Source: an uncultured Bacteroidales bacterium (GTDB lineage: Bacteria; Bacteroidota; Bacteroidia; Bacteroidales; Bacteroidaceae). From it: a stretch of DNA of 64,000 bases. The DNA lies in contig CACZBX010000007.1 of assembly GCA_902779535.1 (NCBI GenBank), positions 1 to 64,000 of the forward strand, written 5' to 3'. Made by a program: the position numbers and the translations under genes. Shown here one piece after another: positions 43,951 through 51,570 of this stretch. How positions within the stretch are numbered: position 1 is the first letter of the stretch; every line of letters begins with the position of its first letter. The notes beneath the pieces are model-generated. The model saw only the letters and a program-made list of their open reading frames with translations, was not told the origin of the DNA and ran no database searches.

Positions 43951-46464
43951 TTATTTATCCAAACCGAAATAAACAGTTCCTCTGAATGTGACGTTGTCAT
44001 AATGGTTCTTTTGTCCTTGAGGACCTGTGTCCTTTTCAGCATGGAACTTGTTGCCTATTGCAGGAATACAATTCAAAATCGAGATATTTCCTTCCGGGAA
44101 TGCCGGCTCGGTATTCTTTGAACGATGAACAGGGTTCTGTGGAGTGAACAGATGCAAATACAAACCTGGAGTATCCGTAACGATTGTCAGAGGTTGTCCC
44201 TTTGTTTTGAGGCGTAATCCAGTAAAATGTGAATAATAGCCTTTAAATTCAGGATATTCCCATGTTTGACCTGTGATTGTATTGTTATAAGCCTTCTCAT
44301 ATTGACCGAATTGGTTGCCACGCAAACGATTTTTCCAGGTATGATAAGGACCGTCAGCCAACAACACTGCCCCTTCTACGTCAGATTCCGGATAATCGAT
44401 AGTCAAACCAGCATAGTCATAGTCACCATTCAACGTATATTCATAGTCCAAACGCAACCAACCATAGTCAGAAGTTGTCCACTTCAACGTTCCTGGGACT
44501 GTCAGACGTACTTTATCTTGAATAGCTGCCACTTCTTTGAGGACATTTTTTGCCCTTATGCGTTGCGCCAATTCCTTTGTCGAGCTAATCATCAACGTCC
44601 ACGTATTGATTTTACGATTGTTGGGGTCATAAAGATTTACCCTTATAAAATCAAATGGGACATCATAATCCGGCAAATCAAAAGTTATCGACTGACCTGG
44701 CGACAAACTCGGAGCATCATAGTAATCTTGAACCCTTTCTTCTTCCATTGAGAACAATGGATTAGCGTAACGTACCATCTCATACTCGATACGACACTGG
44801 TTCAGATTAGTGAACATATAATGATTAGATACGGTAACTGTCCCATCTTTGAAAGTCATTTGAATCGGAGACCAAACATCCTTAATGGTATAGAAGCTAC
44901 CTTCTTTCTCATGATGCGGACCTAGGATACCATCCGGCGCATGAAGAGCATCACAATCAATGGAATCATTCTTATCATGACGTACCACACCCTCATCGGC
45001 AAAGTCCCAAAGGAATCCACCGGCGGATGTCGGATATGACATCATCAAGTTCCAGTAATCTTCCAAGCCAGCACCATGACCGCCATCGTACAATCCGTGA
45101 ATGAATTCTGTGGGGAAATAAACATCCTCTCCTTTCTCCAAGCGCTCCTTTACGCGCGCATAAGTAGGATAATGATTGGTGTCAATACCATCATAACTGG
45201 ACCATGGCTCAACTAACTTCCTATGTTGTGGGTCGTGCAAACCATAATCAGGACGTACATCAAAGTTGAAACCACCTTCATTACTGTTCGACCATAGTAC
45301 AATGCTCGGATGATTCACATCACGTGTCACCATCGCCTTTACCAGTGGACGTGCAATCTCGGTATCATACTTCTTCTGCCAACCAGCAAGCTCGTCAATC
45401 ACCAACATACCTATTGAATCGCAAGCGTCAAGGAAATAGGTATCAGGTGGATAATGACTCATACGAACAGCATTCATGTTCATATCCTTCATCAAGTTAA
45501 TGTCTTCTATTGCCAATGCCGGACTGCTTGTTCGTCCACTTTCGGGCCAGAAGGTATGGCGACACACACCTTTGAATATGATTTTCTCCCCATTGAGATA
45601 TAATCCATCTTTCGCACGGAACTCAATCGTACGGAAACCGAACTTCTGATGATAGATATGGGTTGCCTTATTTCCGTTCATCAGTCGGACAACAGCCTCA
45701 TAACGGTTTGGAGTTTCTTGGCTCCATGGCTTTACATTAGCGACATGACCAGTCACTTTCTCACCACCCTCGATGGTTGCGATCTTCTGTTTAGTTGCCA
45801 AATCAATGATATCAGTCTGAACACGAGAGGAACCAGTCATTCCTTCAGCGAAGAACACATTCATATTGAAATCACCGTTAGCACGAGCGTCAATGGCTAC
45901 CCGTTCGATGTGTTGTTCTGGAACAGCCTCCAAATAAACCGGACGGAAAATACCACCGAATATCCAATAGTCGGCTTGACGCTCCGCACGATTCACACTC
46001 TCATTGCTCGATTCCTTGCTGACTGTTACCTCCAACAAGTTCTCTTTGCCTTTCTGAAGCAGTTGTGTGATATCATAACGGAACGGATAGAACGCTCCTT
46101 GATGTGGTTCACCTGCCAGCTGACCGTTTATTTTCACTTCCGTATCCGTCATCGAGCCTTCAAAGATGATATAAACACGCTTCTTTGCCCATGTTTTGGG
46201 AACTTTAAAACGATATTTATACAATCCTTGCTCATCAGCATGAGGACGGTCATGCCCATAATTATACGTGCCAAAGCCTTGGAGTTCCCAACATGAAGGA
46301 ACAGCAATCTTTGTCCACTCACCACTTCGAGCACCTTTCGTACAGAAGAAATCCCACTCTACAGTGTTATCTTTGTCTGTTCCCGAAAGGAACATCTTTT
46401 CTGTCTCTTGGGCAAACAATGATGATGAAAGAAACATCATCAATAAAAAGAAATAATTTCGCAT
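43951..46464 (-). CDS. GH2 family glycosidase, beta-galactosidase-like
   Basis: 837 residues from the ATG at 46464 (MRNYFFLLMMFLSSSLFAQ, a signal peptide). The frame is open 11 codons upstream, into the end of the preceding gene. GH2 architecture: jelly-roll (WTKIAVPSCWELQGFG), immunoglobulin-like domain, barrel with acid/base Glu in VVLWSNSNEGGF and probable nucleophile Glu in FPTEFIHGLYDGG. The acid/base block reads SNSNE where most members have GNE, which marks a subgroup of unknown specificity. Co-transcribed with the phosphodiesterase gene 19 bases upstream. Confidence 0.88.
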   Translation of the reverse strand: MRNYFFLLMMFLSSSLFAQETEKMFLSGTDKDNTVEWDFFCTKGARSGEWTKIAVPSCWELQGFGTYNYGHDRPHADEQGLYKYRFKVPKTWAKKRVYIIFEGSMTDTEVKINGQLAGEPHQGAFYPFRYDITQLLQKGKENLLEVTVSKESSNESVNRAERQADYWIFGGIFRPVYLEAVPEQHIERVAIDARANGDFNMNVFFAEGMTGSSRVQTDIIDLATKQKIATIEGGEKVTGHVANVKPWSQETPNRYEAVVRLMNGNKATHIYHQKFGFRTIEFRAKDGLYLNGEKIIFKGVCRHTFWPESGRTSSPALAIEDINLMKDMNMNAVRMSHYPPDTYFLDACDSIGMLVIDELAGWQKKYDTEIARPLVKAMVTRDVNHPSIVLWSNSNEGGFNFDVRPDYGLHDPQHRKLVEPWSSYDGIDTNHYPTYARVKERLEKGEDVYFPTEFIHGLYDGGHGAGLEDYWNLMMSYPTSAGGFLWDFADEGVVRHDKNDSIDCDALHAPDGILGPHHEKEGSFYTIKDVWSPIQMTFKDGTVTVSNHYMFTNLNQCRIEYEMVRYANPLFSMEEERVQDYYDAPSLSPGQSITFDLPDYDVPFDFIRVNLYDPNNRKINTWTLMISSTKELAQRIRAKNVLKEVAAIQDKVRLTVPGTLKWTTSDYGWLRLDYEYTLNGDYDYAGLTIDYPESDVEGAVLLADGPYHTWKNRLRGNQFGQYEKAYNNTITGQTWEYPEFKGYYSHFTGLRLKTKGQPLTIVTDTPGLYLHLFTPQNPVHRSKNTEPAFPEGNISILNCIPAIGNKFHAEKDTGPQGQKNHYDNVTFRGTVYFGLDK

Positions 46465-46483
46465 ATCAAACCTCTTTATAATG

Positions 46484-47371
46484 CTATTTAAATACATTCA
46501 TAGGCACTCCACGCCAACTCTGCGGAGTTTCCAAGTGTAATATTTTTGCTACGGTGGCAGCCACATCGTATTGAATCATTGTTTCATCAATAACCTTTCC
46601 TTTTTGAATACCTTTACCCCATATTACAAAAGGAGTTTCGATTTCGTTGAGCGTATCACCGCCATGATGCTTACCTTCATGTCCATGATCAGATGTCAGA
46701 ATGATAACGGAGTCATCATAGATTCCAGCTTCCTTGATGGCATCTACAATCTGTTTAATCTGTCCGTCGACATGTTCAAACGTCTGATAGTACTCTGGGG
46801 TACCACGTCCAAAGGAGTGACCGGCATGATCCATGGCATCGATATGAATAAAGCAAAGAACAGGCTTCTTCTCCTTGATGTATTTCGTGCTTTCTTCGAC
46901 AATTGATTCCGGATTATTTGATGGTTCAAAGATACGTTTGAAGTAGTTCACACAAAGCGTATCGGCATAGTTCAAGAAATCTCCCCATTCACAAATGATT
47001 CCTGTCTCTGCCTTCGGATATTGTTGTCTCATCAAATGGAAGAATGTTGGTTGAGCATTGTGTTCCGTAAGATAAAGAGGTTTAAACGTTGGTGTAGGAT
47101 CGTTATTGGTGATACCTGTGGACTCCAACGGAGTACCATTCATTTGAGCGGCCCAGTTAGGTCCACTGACCGAAGGACGAATGGTTCGTTTATAAAGGGT
47201 ATAACTGCCCTCTTTCATACATTGGCGGATAAAAGGAACTTTGGCCTCCTCCATACTATAGGAACCCCATCCATCCAAACCGATAATAATCACATGCTTT
47301 GCAACCTCTTTTTCTGTACATGCTGTACATGCAGCAAGCAGAACAAGCAAGGAAATAAGTACTTTTCTCAT
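46484..47371 (-). CDS. Nucleotide pyrophosphatase/phosphodiesterase-like lipoprotein
   Basis: 295 residues with a lipoprotein signal (LLAAC, Cys15). Alkaline-phosphatase superfamily: IIIGLDGWG (metal Asp), PSVSGPNW (nucleophile Ser or Thr position), DAMDHAGHSFG, SDHGHEGKHHGG. This metal pattern is that of NPP-type phosphodiesterases. It would cleave phosphodiester or phosphonate-type bonds in the periplasm; pairing with a GH2 gene hints at a phosphate-decorated glycan, which is an inference. A TATATTTG box lies about 60 bases upstream. Confidence 0.85.
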   Translation of the reverse strand: MRKVLISLLVLLAACTACTEKEVAKHVIIIGLDGWGSYSMEEAKVPFIRQCMKEGSYTLYKRTIRPSVSGPNWAAQMNGTPLESTGITNNDPTPTFKPLYLTEHNAQPTFFHLMRQQYPKAETGIICEWGDFLNYADTLCVNYFKRIFEPSNNPESIVEESTKYIKEKKPVLCFIHIDAMDHAGHSFGRGTPEYYQTFEHVDGQIKQIVDAIKEAGIYDDSVIILTSDHGHEGKHHGGDTLNEIETPFVIWGKGIQKGKVIDETMIQYDVAATVAKILHLETPQSWRGVPMNVFK

Positions 47372-47432
47372 TGTTATATAGGTTTTATTGAATTATGCAG
47401 AGATGATTCTGAGTCTAATACTCATCTAAAGA

Positions 47433-47440
47433 CAAATATA
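47433..47440 (-). promoter_or_regulatory. -7 element of the phosphodiesterase-GH2 operon
   Basis: TATATTTG on the minus strand, with TTTT at the -33 spacing (N19), three of four bases matching. Confidence 0.55.
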
Positions 47441-47537
47441 CGATAAATTTGCTATTAAAAAGAAATAGCTTGAAGAAAATTATCTGGAATCAATAGCCAT
47501 CTTCCTTCAAATAAAGTCTTACTTATTGTGCTTTTGT

Positions 47538-47568
47538 TTAGGGAAAGCCCTACCTTCTATTAGGGAAA
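47538..47568 (+). promoter_or_regulatory. Direct repeats TTAGGGAAA, probable activator site
   Basis: TTAGGGAAA at 47538-47546 and 47560-47568, 22 bases apart (two helical turns), ending four bases before the -33 TTTG of the next promoter. This is the usual layout of a two-site activator. Confidence 0.55.
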
Positions 47569-47572
47569 ATCC

Positions 47573-47604
47573 TTTGATGTGCATATCTGAAAAGGATAAT
47601 TTTG
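47573..47604 (+). promoter_or_regulatory. Promoter of the BamE-like lipoprotein gene
   Basis: TTTG, 20 bases, TAATTTTG: full consensus match, 27 bases before the ATG at 47632. Confidence 0.85.
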
Positions 47605-47631
47605 CACATATAAACAATAAATCATGAGGTT

Positions 47632-47955
47632 ATGAAAAAAACTATTGTCTTCATACTTATGAGTATGACTCTGTTATGCAGTTGTGGATCGATTAAATCA
47701 GTCAACATCGCACGCCATGCGACGGAGATACAAGCGGGGATGACGATTTCTGAAGTGCAATCCATTATGGGAAAGCCTGATTACCGACGCTTCGATGCAG
47801 CGCGCAAAAACTGGGAACAATGGGAATATACGGGTATGTTCTTCGATTCGGCACGTGACATCGTTATCATTGACTTCCGCGATGGTCTCGTTGTCAGTAT
47901 GAACTCGTTTAGCGAACAAAAGCAAGTATTGCCTGAGATTCCAAACAATGAATAG
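47632..47955 (+). CDS. Small BamE/SmpA-like lipoprotein
   Basis: 107 residues with a lipoprotein signal (LLCSC, Cys18). The mature domain shows the BamE/OmlA pattern: IQAGMTISEVQSIMGKPD, then EQWEYTG and a short beta hairpin. In proteobacteria BamE assists outer-membrane protein assembly, but in Bacteroidetes such small proteins are widespread and mostly unassigned. Its promoter has a paired activator-like site, so it is probably regulated rather than constitutive. Confidence 0.8.
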   Translation: MKKTIVFILMSMTLLCSCGSIKSVNIARHATEIQAGMTISEVQSIMGKPDYRRFDAARKNWEQWEYTGMFFDSARDIVIIDFRDGLVVSMNSFSEQKQVLPEIPNNE

Positions 47956-48066
47956 TAATCTCTCCTAACGTGTTTAATTTCTGATGTTTAAAGAATAGAC
48001 AGAATGTGATACAATAGAATCAAATGTGTGTGAACAAAAAATAATTCAAAAAAATAGGTTGAAAAG

Positions 48067-48097
48067 TTTGCAGTTTACGGAATAAGGCGTAACTTTG
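48067..48097 (+). promoter_or_regulatory. Promoter of tRNA-Val
   Basis: TTTG, 19 bases, TAACTTTG: perfect consensus, 23 bases before the tRNA. Confidence 0.85.
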
Positions 48098-48120
48098 CAT
48101 CGCTCTTGAGAAAGAGACTT

Positions 48121-48195
48121 GGGCGTTTAGCTCAGCTGGTTCAGAGCATCTGCCTTACAAGCAGAGGGTCGGCGGTTCGAATCCGTCAACGCCCA
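48121..48195 (+). tRNA. tRNA-Val (anticodon TAC)
   Basis: Acceptor stem GGGCGTT / AACGCCC with discriminator A, D arm with AGCTCAGCTGGTTCAGAGC, anticodon stem TCTGC / GCAGA with loop CTTACAA giving anticodon TAC, and T arm GGCGGTTCGAATCCGTC. The 3' CCA is not encoded. It is a single gene with its own promoter and terminator. Confidence 0.95.
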
Positions 48196-48197
48196 CG

Positions 48198-48229
48198 AAA
48201 AAGAGTTTTGCAAATGCAAAACTCTTTTT
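48198..48229 (+). terminator. Terminator of tRNA-Val
   Basis: Perfect 15-bp stem (AAAAAGAGTTTTGCA, loop AA, TGCAAAACTCTTTTT) with further Ts, directly after the tRNA. Confidence 0.95.
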
Positions 48230-48322
48230 TTTTTCCTATCAAAGTTCATATTGTATCAAGGATATTTGCATAAAACAAAATAGTATTGTATCTTTATTCC
48301 TGCTATTTCAAATAGAGATACA

Positions 48323-50617
48323 ATGAAAAAATCATCATTCATCACCATTCTTCTGTTTGCGACATTAGCAACATTGTTTAGTTGCAGCCCCTCGAATCAA
48401 ACAAATACGTCAGAAATGCCGCCTTTCGACAAACTGCCAGGGCAATCGGATAAAGCTGCTGTAAAAGTCGGCCATTTCCCTTCACGAATGCACGCATTCA
48501 TATGGCGAAACTGGGGATTGGTTCCAGCAGAAAAATTGGCTACCGTCCTTAACACATCGACAAAAAACGTCCAAAAAGTCGCAACATCGATGGGACTACA
48601 GCGTAATCCTACAATAGATCCAGTATGGTTATCATCCAAAGGATACATTACTGTACTACGCCGGAACTGGCATCTACTACCCTATGGACAAATCCTTCAA
48701 CTTCTCGACAAGACACAAGAAGAATTGGAATGGAGTCTCTATGAGGACGATTTCCTTTTTACAAAACTAGGACGTATCAAACCAGCCTGCGATCCTCTTT
48801 ATTGGGAGAAACCAACAAGTCAACAAAAAGCACAATGCAAAGAGATCGAAGAGATTGCCCAATCAAACAAGCCAAAGGAAGTCGTTCCTCGATTTGCTTT
48901 CTTTGAGAATATGCCAATGATTGAAATGCCAATTCACGACAATAAAACACCAACAGAAGGATTGAGGATGGCTTTTTCGTATTGTGCCGAATATGGTGAC
49001 CCATTAATGGATCCAAATCAAGAGTCATATCCCGATGAACTTCTCCAAAGATTAGCCTCACAAGGTATTAATGCCGTATGGGTACATTCTGTTTTAAGAA
49101 TGTTGGTTGAGCCAAAAGGAGTTTTCCCTGGCGATGAGCATTCCCAAGAACGTTTGAAGAACCTTAAAGTATTAGTTGACAGGGCTGCAAAATATGGTAT
49201 CAAAGTGATGTTGTACGTCAATGAGCCTCGTGCCCTTCCCACACGATGGTTTGATAATGAAGAAAGAAAAGCAATGGCAGGCATCACAAGTGGAGATCTT
49301 CGAACTCTTTGTACTTCTGATCCTAAAGTAAGGGAATGGCTTTCAGAATCGTATAAAAATATATTTGAGACAGTCTCAGGACTTGGTGGTGTCTTCATTA
49401 TCTCGATGTCGGAGAACTTGACAAACTGTGCATCGAAAGGTCACCAGGATGACTGTCCAAGATGTTCAAAAAGACCACATGATGAACTCATTGCAGAGGT
49501 TAACAATACCATTGCAGAGGGAGTGTTAAAAGGAAATCCATCTGCCCGAATCCTTGTTTGGGATTGGGGATGGAATGATGATTATGCACATAGAATAATC
49601 AAACGTTTAGACAAGCGATGTACGTTAATGTCGGTCAGCGAATGGTCTTTGCCGATAGAAAGAGGAGGTATCACATCAAATGTAGGAGAATACTCTATTT
49701 CTTCAATCGGCCCCGGCCCAAGAGCTGTCGAACATTGGGACATGGCTCAAAAAGCCGGTTTAAGCACTGCCGCCAAAGTGATGGTCAATGCCAGTTGGGA
49801 GTTAGGTTCGATGCCTGTCATTCCTGCAATGTATTTGATTGCTGAGCATGCACAACATCTCGCACAACTACATACAAAAGATGTAATCATGACATGGAGT
49901 GTAGGAGGTTATCCTTCTGTCAACTTTGCCGTGTTCCAACAACTATTATCAACGAACTGGACAGAATCAGATGATTTAGATCAAATTCTTGGAGACATAG
50001 CCCAAAAGTATTACGGTGAACAATCCGGTCCTCTTGTAAGAGATGCATGGAAAGATTTCTCAAAAGGTTTCGCTGAATATCCTTATAACGTAGGTACACT
50101 TTACAATGGACCACAGCAAGTGGGGCCTGCTAACTTATTGTATCTTGAGCCGTCAGGATGGAAATCAACGATGGTAGGTTTCCCTTACGACGATCTCAAC
50201 CATTGGAAAAGCATCTATCCTACTTCTGTCTATATCGAACAAAACCAGAAAGTTGCAGAAGGATTTGAACAAGGTATTCACTACTTGGAAAAAGCATTGG
50301 AAAAAGAAACAGATCCAACCATCCAACAAATGCTGATAACCGACTTGAGAAGGGCAAATGGCATTAAGTGTTATTTCCGTTCTATCGTTAACCAAGCATC
50401 ATTCATTGTCTATAGGGATGAGAATCATCGCGAGAAGATGAAAGAAGCAATTCTCCAAGAGATGGAAAATGTAAAAGAATTCATTCCGTTGTGCGATGCA
50501 GACCCTACATTTGGCTATGAATCGTCTAATCATTACTTTTATGTGCGTAATGACCTCGTTGAGAAAGTCATTAATCTTGAATGGATTCTTCATCAACTCA
50601 CCAACGATAATAAATAA
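48323..50617 (+). CDS. Large lipoprotein with TIM-barrel glycosidase-like domain, family not identified
   Basis: 764 residues with a lipoprotein signal (TLFSC, Cys21). The N-terminal region holds two similar helical units (WRNWGLVPAEKLATVLNTST, about 56-75, and RRNWHLLPYGQILQLLDKTQ, about 115-134). The centre looks like a TIM barrel: VWVHSVLRML, KVMLYVNEPRALP, GGVFIISMSENLTNC with a CPRC Cys pair, and ILVWDWGWND. The GH20/GH84/GH163 region of sequence space is suggested by the E-N plus CPRC pattern, but I cannot assign a family. First gene of a three-gene set with a propeller-like protein and another barrel lipoprotein, probably one glycan-degrading locus. Confidence 0.65.
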   Translation: MKKSSFITILLFATLATLFSCSPSNQTNTSEMPPFDKLPGQSDKAAVKVGHFPSRMHAFIWRNWGLVPAEKLATVLNTSTKNVQKVATSMGLQRNPTIDPVWLSSKGYITVLRRNWHLLPYGQILQLLDKTQEELEWSLYEDDFLFTKLGRIKPACDPLYWEKPTSQQKAQCKEIEEIAQSNKPKEVVPRFAFFENMPMIEMPIHDNKTPTEGLRMAFSYCAEYGDPLMDPNQESYPDELLQRLASQGINAVWVHSVLRMLVEPKGVFPGDEHSQERLKNLKVLVDRAAKYGIKVMLYVNEPRALPTRWFDNEERKAMAGITSGDLRTLCTSDPKVREWLSESYKNIFETVSGLGGVFIISMSENLTNCASKGHQDDCPRCSKRPHDELIAEVNNTIAEGVLKGNPSARILVWDWGWNDDYAHRIIKRLDKRCTLMSVSEWSLPIERGGITSNVGEYSISSIGPGPRAVEHWDMAQKAGLSTAAKVMVNASWELGSMPVIPAMYLIAEHAQHLAQLHTKDVIMTWSVGGYPSVNFAVFQQLLSTNWTESDDLDQILGDIAQKYYGEQSGPLVRDAWKDFSKGFAEYPYNVGTLYNGPQQVGPANLLYLEPSGWKSTMVGFPYDDLNHWKSIYPTSVYIEQNQKVAEGFEQGIHYLEKALEKETDPTIQQMLITDLRRANGIKCYFRSIVNQASFIVYRDENHREKMKEAILQEMENVKEFIPLCDADPTFGYESSNHYFYVRNDLVEKVINLEWILHQLTNDNK

Positions 50618-50626
50618 TAATGTGAT

Positions 50627-51493
50627 ATGAAACGAATACTACTATTAGCATCTGTCCTTTGGACAACAATCGGAATAGCACAAACCAGTGTGTCCTTTGA
50701 AAAGATATTCTATGAGACACATAGCCGTGAACAGAAATATAATATTCAAGGCGCATCCATCGCCAATGGCAAACTTTTCCAACTACACGACGGGAATAAA
50801 CCTATTGTAGTCTATGACATGAGGAACGGTGATTCCCTTACCGAGATAAACGTCGAACCAATCAAAACCTGGCATAATAATACGGCTTGCTTCTCAAACA
50901 TATATTATGAGCAGGGAGACTCCTACCCGCTCCTTTACGTCAGTGAGGAAAACATCAAAGAACACAAGGCTGTAATTTATAGGATCAAAGAAACAAAAGA
51001 GGGTGCTATGACTGCAGAAATCATACAGACTCTCATTTTCCCTGAACCTATCGAGATGGGACTCTACTATCCCAACATCGCTGTTGACGCAGATGCTGGT
51101 TTTCTCTACCTCACTGGATTCAGTTGGGAAAGTTGGAATAAGGGCGAACGAGGAAATGCTGTACAAATACTTCGCTTCCGCCTTCCATCCGTCAAAGAAG
51201 GTCCTGTCATTAAATTCTGTACAAAGGACATCCTTAAGCGATATTGCTCCGATTTCAAGGTTGCCACACAAGGAGCAGCGATTCGTGGAGGCAAACTATA
51301 CCAAGTTTTTGGAGGACCTGGCAACAGTTGTCTGGTATGTACTGATTTATCAACAGGCGCTGAAGTATTCCGTTCCGAGTTGAATGGTATTCCGGGAGAG
51401 CCGGAAGGACTTGGTTTCCATAATGATCGCATCATTGTCACTTGCAATGAAGGCGAAGTATATCGTAGTGACCTTATTGTGAAAGGTAATTAA
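50627..51493 (+). CDS. Secreted beta-propeller-like protein of unknown function
   Basis: 288 residues with a signal peptide (LLLASVLWTTIGIAQ). Repeating beta segments (GKLFQLHDGNKPIVVYDMRN, YLTGFSWESW, GGKLYQVFGGPGN, LVCTDLSTGAEVFRSEL, IIVTCNEGEVYRSDL) suggest a propeller of the NHL/YncE kind. No catalytic motif is visible. It is nine bases after the large lipoprotein gene and may bind the same substrate or complex. Confidence 0.65.
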   Translation: MKRILLLASVLWTTIGIAQTSVSFEKIFYETHSREQKYNIQGASIANGKLFQLHDGNKPIVVYDMRNGDSLTEINVEPIKTWHNNTACFSNIYYEQGDSYPLLYVSEENIKEHKAVIYRIKETKEGAMTAEIIQTLIFPEPIEMGLYYPNIAVDADAGFLYLTGFSWESWNKGERGNAVQILRFRLPSVKEGPVIKFCTKDILKRYCSDFKVATQGAAIRGGKLYQVFGGPGNSCLVCTDLSTGAEVFRSELNGIPGEPEGLGFHNDRIIVTCNEGEVYRSDLIVKGN

Positions 51494-51534
51494 TTACGAT
51501 AATGGGTAAATGTAAATCGCAATTGATATAGTTG

Positions 51535-51542
51535 TATTTTTG
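51535..51542 (+). promoter_or_regulatory. -7 element upstream of DUF6259-like gene
   Basis: TATTTTTG matches TAnnTTTG, 28 bases before the ATG at 51571. It suggests this gene can be expressed apart from the two upstream genes. Confidence 0.5.
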
Positions 51543-51570
51543 TAATATAGAAACTTTTATAGAACTGATT

